The position numbers were made by a program, and so were the translations under genes. From Proteiniphilum sp. (GTDB lineage: Bacteria; Bacteroidota; Bacteroidia; Bacteroidales; Dysgonomonadaceae): DNA of 56,231 nucleotides. The notes beneath the pieces are model-generated. The model was given only the letters and a program-made list of their open reading frames with translations, was not told the DNA's origin and searched no databases. Below, one piece after another: positions 35,229 through 44,045 of this stretch (positions are counted from its first letter, which is position 1; each line of letters begins with the position of its first letter). Location of the stretch: positions 1-56,231 of the forward strand of contig JADLKK010000007.1 of NCBI GenBank assembly GCA_016839025.1, given 5' to 3'.

Positions 35229-36401
35229 ATGAATTTAACTCCTGCACAACAATCATTTATACAGGAACACGAAAGGGAAGAGGTGCATGCGTTGGCGCTT
35301 CGTTACAAGGGGAAAGATATACCCTTTCTCCTTGTGCAGATTGCCGGGCGGCAGATGGCGCAAAAGAGGATCCCCACCTGGTATCGGAACCGGGAACTGC
35401 TCTATCCGGTGCATCTCTCACTTGAGCAGGCCTCCTCTGAGATGACAGCGCGTTACAAAGCTTCACTCATCCGCAGGCAAGGGAAACTTTTCGCCGACCT
35501 GACTGGGGGGATGGGAGTCGATTTCTCTTTTCTGGCGCCACATTTTCAACGGGCACTCTACGCGGATCGGGATGAGACGCTCTGCCGGCTGGCAATGCAC
35601 AACTTCGCAAAACTGGGGTTGACACATGCTGAGGTACACCAACTGGAGAGTGAGCTGATTCTTTCACAACTTCCTTATGCCGATCTAATTTACCTTGATC
35701 CGGCTCGGCGGGATAAAGAGGGGAGGAAGGTGATCCGGATTGAAGATTGTAGCCCCGACCTGTCGCAACTTACTGTCCAATTGAGGGAAAAGGCCGAGCA
35801 GGTGATGATCAAATATTCACCCATGCTGGATATCTCACTGGCAGTGAAAACACTTGGTCGGGTGAGTGAGTTGCATGTAGTCTCGGTGGAGAATGAGTGC
35901 AAGGAGCTTCTCTTCCTGCTCTCAAAAGATGCGGGTACCCCACTTATTCATGCGGTGAACCTGAAAAAAGAGGGGGGTAGTGAGCAACTTCATTTTTCAC
36001 CTGCTGAGGAGAAAAATGAAGCCGCATACTGCGTTGCACCGGACAGATATCTGTATGAGCCGAACAGTTCCATTCTGAAGGCGGGAGCCTTCAATGTGAC
36101 TGCACATCGTTTCTCTTTGCATAAGCTACACAAACACACTCATCTATACACTTCCAGCCGATTGGTAAAGAACTTTCCTGGTCGTACTTTTCAGGTAGAG
36201 GAGTGGTTCCTGCCAGACAGGAAACAGATTCGCCAGTTTGTGAAAACCTTTCCACAGACAAATATCACCGTTCGCAACTACCCGCACACAGTGTCAGAGA
36301 TCCGCAATCGGTGGAGACTGCAAGAGGGGGGAGATCATTATCTCTTTGCCACCACCCTGGCCGACGGGCAGAAGGTGTGGATCCGTTGCAGGAAGCTGTA
36401 A
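35229..36401 (+). CDS. SAM-dependent methyltransferase with THUMP-like domain
   Basis: A 390-residue protein. The Rossmann SAM-binding motif is FADLTGGMGVDFSFL (about residue 90), followed by ADRDETLCRLAMHN and the motif-IV LIYLDPARRD. The C-terminal part (about 290-390, with YLYEPNSSILKAGAF and RNYPHTVSEIRNRW) matches the THUMP-like domain found in this Bacteroidota family. RNA methylation is likely from the architecture but not proven. Translation probably needs some readthrough of the terminator just upstream, or a promoter not recognised here. Confidence 0.85.
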   Translation: MNLTPAQQSFIQEHEREEVHALALRYKGKDIPFLLVQIAGRQMAQKRIPTWYRNRELLYPVHLSLEQASSEMTARYKASLIRRQGKLFADLTGGMGVDFSFLAPHFQRALYADRDETLCRLAMHNFAKLGLTHAEVHQLESELILSQLPYADLIYLDPARRDKEGRKVIRIEDCSPDLSQLTVQLREKAEQVMIKYSPMLDISLAVKTLGRVSELHVVSVENECKELLFLLSKDAGTPLIHAVNLKKEGGSEQLHFSPAEEKNEAAYCVAPDRYLYEPNSSILKAGAFNVTAHRFSLHKLHKHTHLYTSSRLVKNFPGRTFQVEEWFLPDRKQIRQFVKTFPQTNITVRNYPHTVSEIRNRWRLQEGGDHYLFATTLADGQKVWIRCRKL

Positions 36402-36403
36402 GG

Positions 36404-36438
36404 TCAGCATTCAGCGTCCAGCGTCCAGCTTTCAGCTT
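36404..36438 (+). repeat. Five degenerate 7-bp tandem repeats (YCAGCNT)
   Basis: TCAGCAT, TCAGCGT, CCAGCGT, CCAGCTT and TCAGCTT follow each other in the convergent gap between the methyltransferase gene and hisIE. Short degenerate arrays of this kind occur in Bacteroidota intergenic regions; no function is seen. Confidence 0.6.
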
Positions 36439-36439
36439 C

Positions 36440-36453
36440 AAACGTACTAACCT
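36440..36453. repeat. 14-bp repeat AAACGTACTAACCT, copy 1
   Basis: Exact 14-bp match to 37846-37859. In both places TTCAGCT lies a few bases before it (36431-36437 and 37833-37839). The two copies flank the hisF-hisIE pair. Confidence 0.6.
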
Positions 36454-36474
36454 ATAAACCAGGAACCTCCCAAA

Positions 36475-37062
36475 TCACTTGTGTCTCTCCTTCAGCACCG
36501 TTTCAATATCCTCCAGTTTCAGGTTTTTGGTCTTCAGCAGAATCAGGTAGTGATAGAGCAGGTCGGCTGCTTCGTTGCGGAACAGGTCGAGGTTGTCATC
36601 TTTCGCTTCAATCACTAGTTCCACCGCTTCTTCGCCCACCTTCTGTGCTACTTTGTTCACACCTCGACTGAAGAGCCGGGCGGTATAGGATCCTTCCGGG
36701 TTCTCAGTGATGCGCTGCTCAATCACCTTCTCCAGGTTGTAGAGAAATCCTTTTGCGGTCTCCTCCCGGAAGCAGGAAGTAGTGCCGGTATGGCAAGTTG
36801 GTCCGTGCGGAAAGGCTTTAATCAGAAGGGTGTCTTCATCGCAGTCAGTGAGGATCTCATCTACCGTGAGATAGTTTCCGGAGCTCTCACCCTTGGTCCA
36901 TAGCCGCTGTTTGCTCCGGCTGAAAAAGGTGACTTTCCCCTCCTCCCTGGTCTTCTCAAACGCTTCACGGTTCATGTATCCCAGCATTAGCACCTGTAGG
37001 GTACCGGCGTGCTGGACAATGACCGGCACCAATCCGCCGGATTTGTCAAAATCAATTTTCAT
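36475..37062 (-). CDS. hisIE: Phosphoribosyl-AMP cyclohydrolase / phosphoribosyl-ATP pyrophosphatase
   Basis: Bifunctional enzyme of histidine synthesis steps 2 and 3, 195 residues. The N-terminal HisI part has [25 protein letters not shown] and the metal-binding DCDEDTLLI and HGPTCHTG. The C-terminal HisE part carries [20 protein letters not shown] and the [10 protein letters not shown] helix. It is the last gene of the his operon, with its ATG overlapping the hisF stop by 4 nt. Confidence 0.97.
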   Translation of the reverse strand: MKIDFDKSGGLVPVIVQHAGTLQVLMLGYMNREAFEKTREEGKVTFFSRSKQRLWTKGESSGNYLTVDEILTDCDEDTLLIKAFPHGPTCHTGTTSCFREETAKGFLYNLEKVIEQRITENPEGSYTARLFSRGVNKVAQKVGEEAVELVIEAKDDNLDLFRNEAADLLYHYLILLKTKNLKLEDIETVLKERHK

Positions 37063-37814
37063 CTGATCGGTATTTGTTGTCCTTTTAAATATTGTTTCAA
37101 TGCCGGAATGGGAATCTCCCCAAAGTGAAAAATGCTGGCTGCAAGCGCTGCACTTGCCTGTGTCCGGGAAAATACCTCCGCGAAATGCTCCATACTGCCG
37201 GCTCCACCCGAGGCGATCACCGGTACGGAAACAATTTCGCAGACCGCCTGTGTGATCTCCAGCGCGAAACCGTTCTTGGTACCATCATGGTTCATCGAGG
37301 TGAGCAGTATCTCACCGGCACCGCGCTTTACCCCCTCCATAGCCCAGTCGATTGTGTGCAGCGGAGTGGGTGTCCTGCCGCCATGTACATATACCATCCA
37401 GTCCCCGGTCCCTTCCTGTTTCGTGTCGATAGCCAGCACCACGCACTGACTGCCGAATTGTTCGGCAATCTCGGTGAGCAGCTCCGGTCGCTCTACTGCC
37501 GATGTGTTGAGGCTTACCTTGTCGGCACCAGCCCGGATAATCGCCTGTGCATCTTCGAGGGAGGAAATACCTCCTCCCACGGTGAAGGGGATATTGATCT
37601 CCTGTGCCACGCGTTCTACCAGGGTGGTGAGTGTCTTTCGCTTCTCCACGGTTGCCGTGATATCGAGGAATACCAGCTCGTCGGCACCCTCTTCCACATA
37701 GCGACGTGCCAATTCTACCGCGTCGCCTGCATCTCGGAGTCCCACGAAGTTGACTCCTTTCACCGTACGTCCCTCCTTGATATCCAGGCAGGGGATGATT
37801 CTTTTTTTCAGCAT
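37059..37814 (-). CDS. hisF: Imidazole glycerol phosphate synthase, cyclase subunit
   Basis: The cyclase half of IGP synthase, a TIM barrel of 251 residues that uses ammonia from HisH. The catalytic Asp is in [17 protein letters not shown], and the second is in [10 protein letters not shown]. Phosphate-binding turns read FTVGGGISS and [12 protein letters not shown]. It follows hisA after 64 nt and overlaps hisIE by 4 nt. Confidence 0.97.
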   Translation of the reverse strand: MLKKRIIPCLDIKEGRTVKGVNFVGLRDAGDAVELARRYVEEGADELVFLDITATVEKRKTLTTLVERVAQEINIPFTVGGGISSLEDAQAIIRAGADKVSLNTSAVERPELLTEIAEQFGSQCVVLAIDTKQEGTGDWMVYVHGGRTPTPLHTIDWAMEGVKRGAGEILLTSMNHDGTKNGFALEITQAVCEIVSVPVIASGGAGSMEHFAEVFSRTQASAALAASIFHFGEIPIPALKQYLKGQQIPIR

Positions 37815-37845
37815 ATGTTTGTTATTTTAGTATTCAGCTCATTAT

Positions 37846-37859
37846 AAACGTACTAACCT
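37846..37859. repeat. 14-bp repeat AAACGTACTAACCT, copy 2
   Basis: Identical to 36440-36453. It lies in the 64-nt spacer between hisA and hisF. Downstream at 37874-37886 is a second small repeat, ATGAACTATGAAC. Confidence 0.6.
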
Positions 37860-37878
37860 GATAGCTTTGAGCCATGAA

Positions 37879-38604
37879 CTATGAACCAATAGAGATGAAC
37901 GTCTGCAAATCATGCAACCGGATATGGCCTTCGTAGATTGCCTTGCCGATAATGGCGCCCTCGCATCCGATAGCCTGCAATTGCTGAAGATCGGCTATTG
38001 AGGTGATGCCACCACTGGCGATCAGTCTGATTCTGCTCCTGGAGATAATTTCACGATAAAGCTCATCAGAAGGGCCTTGGAGCATGCCATCCTTTGCAAT
38101 ATCGGTGCAGATCACATAGCGTATCCCCTTCTGCTCGTAGGCAGCGATGAAGTCAACCACATCCTCCTCCGATTGCTTCTGCCATCCCAGGGTAGCGATC
38201 ATCCGGTGGTGGCTGTCGGCTCCCAGGATAATTTTTTCTGCACCGTATCGATCAAGCCACTGCAGAAAGAGCTCCGGTTGTTGTTGAGCCACGCTTCCTG
38301 CAGTGATCTGAGCCGCGCCGTTGTCGAAAGCGATCTGCACATCCTCATCACTTTTCATTCCTCCTCCAAAGTCGACCTGCAGCGAGGTGCCGCTAGTGAT
38401 CTGTTTCAATACGTGGTGGTTGACGATATGCTGGGAGCGGGCACCATCGAGATCCACCAGGTGGAGATAGCGGATGCCATGATCTTCAAACTCCCGGGCT
38501 ACGTCGAGGGGATTGTCGCGGTAGGTCTTCTGTGTGGTGTAATCACCTTTCGTGAGACGGACACACTTGCCGTCTATGATGTCTATGGCGGGGATAATTC
38601 TCAT
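37879..38604 (-). CDS. hisA: ProFAR isomerase (HisA)
   Basis: Phosphoribosylformimino-AICAR-phosphate isomerase, a TIM barrel of 241 residues. The catalytic Asp lies in IPAIDIIDGKCVRLTKGDY, and VDFGGGMKSDE and VICTDIAKDGMLQGPS hold other active-site residues. It is the sixth gene of the operon, 52 nt after hisH. Confidence 0.97.
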   Translation of the reverse strand: MRIIPAIDIIDGKCVRLTKGDYTTQKTYRDNPLDVAREFEDHGIRYLHLVDLDGARSQHIVNHHVLKQITSGTSLQVDFGGGMKSDEDVQIAFDNGAAQITAGSVAQQQPELFLQWLDRYGAEKIILGADSHHRMIATLGWQKQSEEDVVDFIAAYEQKGIRYVICTDIAKDGMLQGPSDELYREIISRSRIRLIASGGITSIADLQQLQAIGCEGAIIGKAIYEGHIRLHDLQTFISIGS

Positions 38605-38656
38605 CTGGATCTGATTGAATAGGGTTGAAAGAGGGTGCGTCCAATTGAATGGGTTG

Positions 38657-39235
38657 TTACATTTTCAGAAAATTGAGTAGTAGTTTTTCTCCTACGTTGC
38701 CTGATTTTTCAGGATGAAACTGGGTTGCGAAGAAGTTGTCCTGTTGCATGGCCGCACTGAACGGGAGGAGATATTCACAGCTGGCTAGCGTCTGTTCGCA
38801 CAGACCGGCATAGTAACTGTGGACAAAATAAAAGGTATCCTCCTTTTCAAGACCCGTAAAGAGGGGAGAGTCTTTTGTCAGCAGACTATTCCATCCCATG
38901 TGTGGCACGATACCGGCGGCTGGGAATTTCTTCACAGTGGCATCAAAGATGCCCAGACATGTTGAATTTCCCTCCTCTGACTTTTTGCACATCAGCTGGA
39001 GACCGAGACAGATCCCCAGTACCGGTTGAGCCAACGATTGAATCACAGTGTCCAGCTTCCTCTCTCTCAGATAGATCATGGCGCTGCTTGCCTCGCCTAC
39101 ACCCGGGAAGATCACCTTTTCCGCACCTCGTATCTCTTCGATATCTCCGGTCACCCTGCAGGGGAACCCGAGCCGTTTCACCGCGTTCTCTACCGAAGCG
39201 ATGTTTCCGGCATTGTATTGAATGATGGCAACCAT
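38657..39235 (-). CDS. hisH: Imidazole glycerol phosphate synthase, glutamine amidotransferase subunit
   Basis: A class I glutamine amidotransferase of 192 residues that makes ammonia for HisF. The nucleophile Cys is in LGICLGLQLM and the catalytic His-Glu pair in TQFHPEKSG. The start at 39235 (VAIIQYNAGNIASVENA) is preferred because it lies one base after the hisB stop; a longer frame begins within hisB. Confidence 0.97.
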   Translation of the reverse strand: MVAIIQYNAGNIASVENAVKRLGFPCRVTGDIEEIRGAEKVIFPGVGEASSAMIYLRERKLDTVIQSLAQPVLGICLGLQLMCKKSEEGNSTCLGIFDATVKKFPAAGIVPHMGWNSLLTKDSPLFTGLEKEDTFYFVHSYYAGLCEQTLASCEYLLPFSAAMQQDNFFATQFHPEKSGNVGEKLLLNFLKM

Positions 39236-39236
39236 C

Positions 39237-40325
39237 CTATAATACTCCTTTCGTACTGGGTATTCCAACTGTCTCCCCCCGTTTCACCGCCATCCTGACG
39301 GCACGGGCAAATGCCTTGAAGATCGCTTCGATCTTGTGGTGCTCGTTCTCACCTTCCGCCTTGATGTTCAGGTTGCACTTCGCATTGTCGCTGAATGACT
39401 TAAAGAAGTGCTGGAACATCTCGGTAGGCATGTCGCCTACCCGTTCGCGCTGGAAGCTGGCATTCCACACCAGCCAGGGGCGTCCTCCGAAATCGATAGC
39501 AGCTTGTGCCAGGCAATCGTCCATCGGCAACATGAATCCGTAACGTGAGACTCCCTTTTTCTGCCCCAGTGCCTGTAGAAATGCCTCACCCATGGCGATG
39601 CCGGTATCTTCGATGGTGTGGTGTTCATCGATGTGAAGATCCCCCTTCACCTCTACGGTCATACGGATATTCCCGTGACGGGCAATCTGTTCCAGCATAT
39701 GGTCGAAAAATCCCAGTCCCGTTGAGATGTTGCTCCCGCCGCTCTCATCGAGGTTGATCTCTACCCGTATATCGGTTTCAGAGGTCTTGCGATGTACCTT
39801 TCCGGTACGGGGAGCTGCCCGCAGGAAGCGGTATATTTCCCCCCAATCGGTGGTGGTCAGGGTGGCACGGGGATGCGAAGTGTTACTTAACAATATTGAT
39901 TTACAGCCCATATTGATAGATAATTGAATATCTGTATCCCGATCTCCAATCACATAGGAATCCGCCAGGTTGTAATCTCCTTTCAGGTAATGGGTGAGCA
40001 TTGCTGTACCCGGTTTGCGGGTGGGCAGGTTCTCATGTGGAAAGGAGCGGTCGATCAGCACTTCACGAAAACCTATCCCTTCGTTTTCGAGGGCTCGCAT
40101 CATCTTGTTGTGTGCCGGCCAGAAGCTTTCTTCAGGGAAGGAGGCTGTCCCCAGCCCGTCCTGGTTGGTGACCATCACCAATTCATATTCCAGTTCTGCT
40201 GCGATGCGGGAGAGGTATTGAAACAGACCGGGGTAGAACTCCAGTTTCTCGAAGCTGTCGATCTGTTCATCCTCCGGTTCCAGGATCAGGGTACCATCAC
40301 GGTCAATAAACAATAGTTTCTTCAT
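39237..40325 (-). CDS. hisB: Histidinol phosphatase / imidazoleglycerol-phosphate dehydratase
   Basis: A bifunctional protein of 362 residues. The N-terminal HAD phosphatase (1-165) has [13 protein letters not shown] with the DxDGT nucleophile motif and [10 protein letters not shown]. The C-terminal IGP dehydratase (about 170-362) has [12 protein letters not shown]-type and [19 protein letters not shown] metal-binding His motifs. The fusion is known from enterobacteria and Bacteroidota. Its ATG overlaps the hisC stop by 4 nt. Confidence 0.97.
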   Translation of the reverse strand: MKKLLFIDRDGTLILEPEDEQIDSFEKLEFYPGLFQYLSRIAAELEYELVMVTNQDGLGTASFPEESFWPAHNKMMRALENEGIGFREVLIDRSFPHENLPTRKPGTAMLTHYLKGDYNLADSYVIGDRDTDIQLSINMGCKSILLSNTSHPRATLTTTDWGEIYRFLRAAPRTGKVHRKTSETDIRVEINLDESGGSNISTGLGFFDHMLEQIARHGNIRMTVEVKGDLHIDEHHTIEDTGIAMGEAFLQALGQKKGVSRYGFMLPMDDCLAQAAIDFGGRPWLVWNASFQRERVGDMPTEMFQHFFKSFSDNAKCNLNIKAEGENEHHKIEAIFKAFARAVRMAVKRGETVGIPSTKGVL

Positions 40326-41350
40326 CTCCTTTGGTTGTTATAATTACTGATAGCGTTAAGCAGTTTCCGATTCTCATCGGGAGTACCCACGGTGATCCGC
40401 AGGCAGTTTCGAACAACTGAATGGCGGTTACGGACAATCACCTTCTCCTCAACCAGGTAGTGGTAGATCGCATTGGCATCGCTCACCTCCACCAGCAGGA
40501 AGTTGGCATCGGAGGGGTAGATCCGCTGCACGACCGGTATCTCTTTTAGTTCTTTTTCAAGGAGAGCCCGTTGTTCGAGAATCACTTTCACCCGGTAGCC
40601 ATATTTCTCCGGCCTGGAGAGTGCCTTCAATGCCTCCTGCTGGTTGAAGGCACTTACGTTGTAGGGCGGTTTGGTCTTGTCCATCAGCGCGATGATCTCC
40701 CTGCTGGCGTAAGCGATCCCCACGCGGGCGCTGGCCAATGCCCATGCCTTACTGAAGGTTTGCATCACGATCAGATTGGGGTAGCCGGGGAGTAATTCAG
40801 TGACGCTCCTGCTGCTGCTGAAATCGATGTATGCTTCATCCACTACCACGATCCCCTCAAAGGAGTCCAGTAACTGTTCTATTCCATGCAGGCTGTTGCC
40901 CGACGGATTGTTGGGAGAGCAAACGAAAATGCATGTAGCGCTGTGTGAGAGTATCCGGTCAATCTGCAGCTCAAAATTGTCATTCAGTGGCACCTCGATC
41001 ACCTCCACATTGTGGATGTCGGCCGATACCCCATACATCCCGTAGGTGGGGGGACAGAGGATCACACGATCCCGTCCTGGTTCACAGAAGATGCGGTAAA
41101 CCAGGTCGATCACCTCGTCGCTGCCATTGCCGATAAAGATCTGGTCTGCAGGGATTCCGTGGAAGGAGGAGAGTGCCTGCTTCAGCTCCCGTTGGTGCGG
41201 ATCAGGGTAGCGATTTTTTTTGCCGAACGGATTCTCATTGGCATCGAGGAAGATGCCATCACTGCCGGTGAATTCATCGCGTGCGCTGGAGTAGGGTTTC
41301 AATGCCCAAATATTCGATCGTACCAGCCTCTGTAGTTCAAACTGTTTCAT
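40322..41350 (-). CDS. hisC: Histidinol-phosphate aminotransferase
   Basis: A PLP aminotransferase of 342 residues. LDANENPFG is the N-terminal signature, [13 protein letters not shown] and SPNNPSGN hold substrate contacts, [10 protein letters not shown] the PLP-contact Asp/Tyr, and [14 protein letters not shown] the PLP-binding lysine. It overlaps hisD by 14 bp, unusually long within this operon, so translation of the two is probably linked. Confidence 0.97.
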   Translation of the reverse strand: MKQFELQRLVRSNIWALKPYSSARDEFTGSDGIFLDANENPFGKKNRYPDPHQRELKQALSSFHGIPADQIFIGNGSDEVIDLVYRIFCEPGRDRVILCPPTYGMYGVSADIHNVEVIEVPLNDNFELQIDRILSHSATCIFVCSPNNPSGNSLHGIEQLLDSFEGIVVVDEAYIDFSSSRSVTELLPGYPNLIVMQTFSKAWALASARVGIAYASREIIALMDKTKPPYNVSAFNQQEALKALSRPEKYGYRVKVILEQRALLEKELKEIPVVQRIYPSDANFLLVEVSDANAIYHYLVEEKVIVRNRHSVVRNCLRITVGTPDENRKLLNAISNYNNQRR

Positions 41351-42668
41351 CGCTGTTGTTTTCTTTGTTCAATTGGTTATGGGCAGCCATTACCGCTCCC
41401 AGACGAAGGGTCACCGCATTCTTGTGCGCCTGCAGCTCTTCCTCCTCAGCCATCGCCTCAATGGAGGGGCCAAGGGAGAGGATGCCCTCGGCAGTGAGCT
41501 GCTGGAAGGTGATCTTTTTCACGAAGCTGTCGAGTGAGACGCCACTGTAGGCTCTTGCATGACCGCTGGTGGGCAGTGTGTGGTTGGTGCCGCTGGCATA
41601 GTCACCCGCGCTCTCACAGCTGTAGTTGCCAAGGAAGATGGAGCCGGCATTCACCACGCTGCGACTCAGCAGCACCGGGTTCTCGGTGGCCAGAATCAGG
41701 TGTTCGGGAGCATATAGGTTGCTGAATGATATGCAGTTATCCAGATCCCGGAAGTATATGGCCTTGCTGTTTTTCAACGCTTGTGCAGCGAACTCTTTTC
41801 GTGGAAGTGATTCCAACTGCTGCTCCAGCTCTTTGTTGACTGTCTTGATCACCTGTTTGTTGTTGGAGAGCAGGATCACCTGACTGTCAGGGCCATGTTC
41901 CGCCTGCGACAGCAGATCGGCCGCGACGAAAGCGGGGTTGCAACTCTGGTCGGCAACCACCAGCACCTCGCTGGGGCCTGCCGGCATATCGATCGCTGTG
42001 CCGTAGAACTGTGCGGAGCGTTTGGCAGCCATCACATACTGGTTGCCGGGTCCGAAGATCTTGTCCACCCTGGGTATGCTCTCAGTGCCGAAACACATGG
42101 CCCCGATAGCCTGAATCCCGCCTGCGGCAAAGATGCGGGTAACACCCGTCAGCTCCGCAGTGTAGAGAATCGCCGGATGAATCTCCCCCTCCTCATTGGG
42201 TGGGGTGCAGAGCACAATCTCGCTGCAGCCGGCAATCTTTGCCGGTACCGCCAGCATCAGTACGGTGGAGAAGAGTGGGGCAGTGCCGCCGGGGATGTAG
42301 ATCCCCACCCGCTCGATGGGGCGTGACTCGCGCCAGCAGACCACGCCGGGGGCTGTCTCTGTCTTACGCACCTCCTCCCGTTGAGACAGGTGGAAGGTCT
42401 CGATGTTCTTTTGTGCCAGCGCAATGGCCTGTTTCAATCGTTCCGACACCTTCTCCGCTGCCTGTGCAATCGTTTCCCTTTCTACCTCGAGCGTCTGTTG
42501 TGCGGGATAGTCAAACTTGCGGCTGAAGGCGAGCACTGCCTTATCGCCCTTGCGGTTGATGTCGTAGAACATTCGCTCCACCGTATCCATCAGCTTGCGT
42601 TGTTTGATGAGCGGTCGTTCGGCCAGCTTTTTCCATTTGCTTTCCGAGGGGTTGTTGATCGTTTTCAT
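41337..42668 (-). CDS. hisD: Histidinol dehydrogenase
   Basis: The last two oxidation steps of histidine synthesis, zinc and NAD dependent, 443 residues. GVYIPGG-like VGIYIPGGTAPLFST, DMPAGPSEVLVVAD and the zinc-binding LLSQAEHGPDSQ are present, with SGTNHTLPTSGHARAYSGV near the end. It is the second operon gene, 52 nt after hisG with a short 8-bp repeat array in between. Confidence 0.97.
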   Translation of the reverse strand: MKTINNPSESKWKKLAERPLIKQRKLMDTVERMFYDINRKGDKAVLAFSRKFDYPAQQTLEVERETIAQAAEKVSERLKQAIALAQKNIETFHLSQREEVRKTETAPGVVCWRESRPIERVGIYIPGGTAPLFSTVLMLAVPAKIAGCSEIVLCTPPNEEGEIHPAILYTAELTGVTRIFAAGGIQAIGAMCFGTESIPRVDKIFGPGNQYVMAAKRSAQFYGTAIDMPAGPSEVLVVADQSCNPAFVAADLLSQAEHGPDSQVILLSNNKQVIKTVNKELEQQLESLPRKEFAAQALKNSKAIYFRDLDNCISFSNLYAPEHLILATENPVLLSRSVVNAGSIFLGNYSCESAGDYASGTNHTLPTSGHARAYSGVSLDSFVKKITFQQLTAEGILSLGPSIEAMAEEEELQAHKNAVTLRLGAVMAAHNQLNKENNSDETV

Positions 42669-42683
42669 CGTGATTGATTTGTT

Positions 42684-42715
42684 GATTAGCAGATTAGCGA
42701 ATTAGCAAATTAACA
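42684..42715. repeat. Four degenerate 8-bp tandem repeats (RATTARCR) between hisG and hisD
   Basis: GATTAGCA, GATTAGCG, AATTAGCA and AATTAACA follow each other in the 52-nt spacer. The AT-rich array is similar in style to the 7-bp array after hisIE. No function is evident. Confidence 0.6.
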
Positions 42716-42720
42716 AATGA

Positions 42721-43578
42721 TTACAGGATCATCTTCTCGATGGGGATCACCAGGATTCCTTCGGCACCCATTCTTTTGAGTTCATCGATCACCTCCCAGA
42801 AGTCATCGTCACAAATCACGGAGTGAACGCTGCTCCACCCCTCGTCGGCCAAGGGAAGGATGCTGGGAGAGCGCATACCGGGAAGCAACCGCACAATATC
42901 GGGCAGTACCGCGTTGGGGGCATTCAGCAGCACATATTTCTTTCCCTGTCCCTCCTTGTAGGCCTTGATCCGGAACAGCAGCTGATCCAGCAGCAGAGAG
43001 ATGGCAGGTGTGAGGTTCTTATGGCTGATGAGTACCGCTTCACTGCGCAGGATGGTCTCTGCCTCCTTGAGGCCATTCATGATCAGGGTACTGCCGGTAC
43101 TGACGATGTCGAAGATGCCGTCAGCCAGTCCGATCCCGGTAGCGATCTCCACGCTGCCTCCCAACTCTTCAATCTTCACTTCTATCCCTTTCTCCCGGAA
43201 AAACTTTCCGAGGATCTTCGGATAACTGGTGGCGATACGTTTACCACGGAAATAGTCCAGGCCGGTATATACTTCTTCTCTGGGTATGGCGAGCGAGAGC
43301 CGGCAGTTGCTGAAGCCCAGTTTCTCGACTACCGTCACATCTTTCTCTTTCTCCCACACTTCGTTTTCACCCAGGATGCCGATATCAGCCACACCCTGTT
43401 CCACATATTGCGGGATGTCATCGTCGCGCAGAAAAAGAATCTCCATTGGAAAGTTTCGGGCTGTGGTCTTCAGCTTACGATCCCCATTGGAGACTTTGAT
43501 ACCGCATTCGGTGAGCAACTCGAGCGATTTCTCACTCAATCGGCCACTTTTTTGGATGGCAATCTTGATTTTGTCCAT
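42721..43578 (-). CDS. hisG: ATP phosphoribosyltransferase, long form
   Basis: The first and committed step of histidine synthesis, 285 residues. It is the long HisG with an own regulatory C-terminal domain, so no HisZ is needed. KIAIQKSGRLSEKSLELL starts the protein, with VADIGILGENE and the PRPP-loop GIGLADGIFDIVSTGSTL. The C-terminal ferredoxin-like part (about 210-285) would bind histidine for feedback. It lies directly after the attenuator. Confidence 0.97.
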   Translation of the reverse strand: MDKIKIAIQKSGRLSEKSLELLTECGIKVSNGDRKLKTTARNFPMEILFLRDDDIPQYVEQGVADIGILGENEVWEKEKDVTVVEKLGFSNCRLSLAIPREEVYTGLDYFRGKRIATSYPKILGKFFREKGIEVKIEELGGSVEIATGIGLADGIFDIVSTGSTLIMNGLKEAETILRSEAVLISHKNLTPAISLLLDQLLFRIKAYKEGQGKKYVLLNAPNAVLPDIVRLLPGMRSPSILPLADEGWSSVHSVICDDDFWEVIDELKRMGAEGILVIPIEKMIL

Positions 43579-43613
43579 TTTTCTTTTTATTTGTCTGAAT
43601 GCACCGGTGTGAG

Positions 43614-43648
43614 AAAATAAAAACCCGCCTGATACTCTTCAGACGGGT
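43614..43648 (-). terminator. Transcription attenuator of the his operon
   Basis: On the minus strand ACCCGTCTGA (43648-43639) pairs with TCAGGCGGGT (43632-43623) with one G-U pair, 6-nt loop, followed by TTTTTATTTT. It lies between the leader peptide and hisG (start 43578), so it must be bypassed to express the operon. Confidence 0.88.
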
Positions 43649-43682
43649 CTATAAATATTGTTAGTGTTCACACACATCTATT

Positions 43683-43739
43683 TCAGCTCGCCTGATCGCA
43701 AGTATGAAAATGATGATGATGGAACCGGTTTGCTTTCAT
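43683..43739 (-). CDS. hisL: His-operon leader peptide
   Basis: An 18-residue ORF, MKANRFHHHHFHTCDQAS, with five His codons out of 18, including four in a row. It begins about 12 nt after the expected start of transcription and ends 34 nt before the attenuator stem. His-rich leader peptides before a terminator and the his operon are the hallmark of ribosome-mediated attenuation in enterobacteria. The same kind of control is inferred here. Confidence 0.85.
   Translation of the reverse strand: MKANRFHHHHFHTCDQAS
43689..43696 (-). promoter_or_regulatory. Antiterminator arm inside hisL (ATCAGGCG)
   Basis: These eight bases, covering codons 15-17 of the leader peptide, are identical to the start of the 3' arm of the attenuator stem (43633-43626). 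They can therefore pair with the terminator's 5' arm (CGTCTGA) and stop it from forming. A ribosome stalled on the His codons would leave this arm free; one at the stop codon would cover it. Confidence 0.7.
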
Positions 43740-43757
43740 TTTTCTGTTTTGATGCTG

Positions 43758-43765
43758 CAAAGATA
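43758..43765 (-). promoter_or_regulatory. -7 box of the his operon
   Basis: TATCTTTG on the minus strand (43765-43758) ends 18 nt before the hisL ATG. Transcription would begin near 43751. No clear TTG element was found about 20 nt upstream. Confidence 0.6.
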
Positions 43766-44031
43766 AAAGAATTATTTGAAACGAGCGAGGAATCTGCATT
43801 TTTTTTTGGAATGTGACATCATTGCCGCAGATGATCAGGCATCGGGTAATCTGGAGAAAGTTTTTCCGCGGGAGGTAAGAAACTTTCATTTTGACGCAGT
43901 TATCAACGATGATGTGCTGGCGTTTGACTATCAACTGCAGCAGGGCATTACGGAGTAGTCGCCGCATCCTAAAAATTGCCAAAAAGAGCAGAAATGGAGC
44001 ATTGCATAACACTGTTTGGCATTTTTTTATG

Positions 44032-44039
44032 TAAGTTTG
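44032..44039 (+). promoter_or_regulatory. -7 box at the porin start codon
   Basis: TAAGTTTG ends 6 nt before the ATG at 44046, so transcription would begin at or next to the start codon. No TTG element at the usual distance. Confidence 0.4.
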
Positions 44040-44045
44040 CACCCG

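Noticed and set aside
35174-35425. Plus-strand frame overlapping the start of the methyltransferase gene
   Set aside because: It runs through the terminator hairpin and lies in another frame of a well-supported gene.
36404-36438. Tandem repeats as a possible CRISPR array
   Set aside because: The units are 7 bp with no spacers and no cas genes are nearby.
43683-44042. 119-codon minus-strand frame that contains the leader peptide at its end
   Set aside because: Everything before residue 102 lies upstream of the his promoter box and reads like noncoding sequence; only the last 18 codons (43683-43739) make sense.
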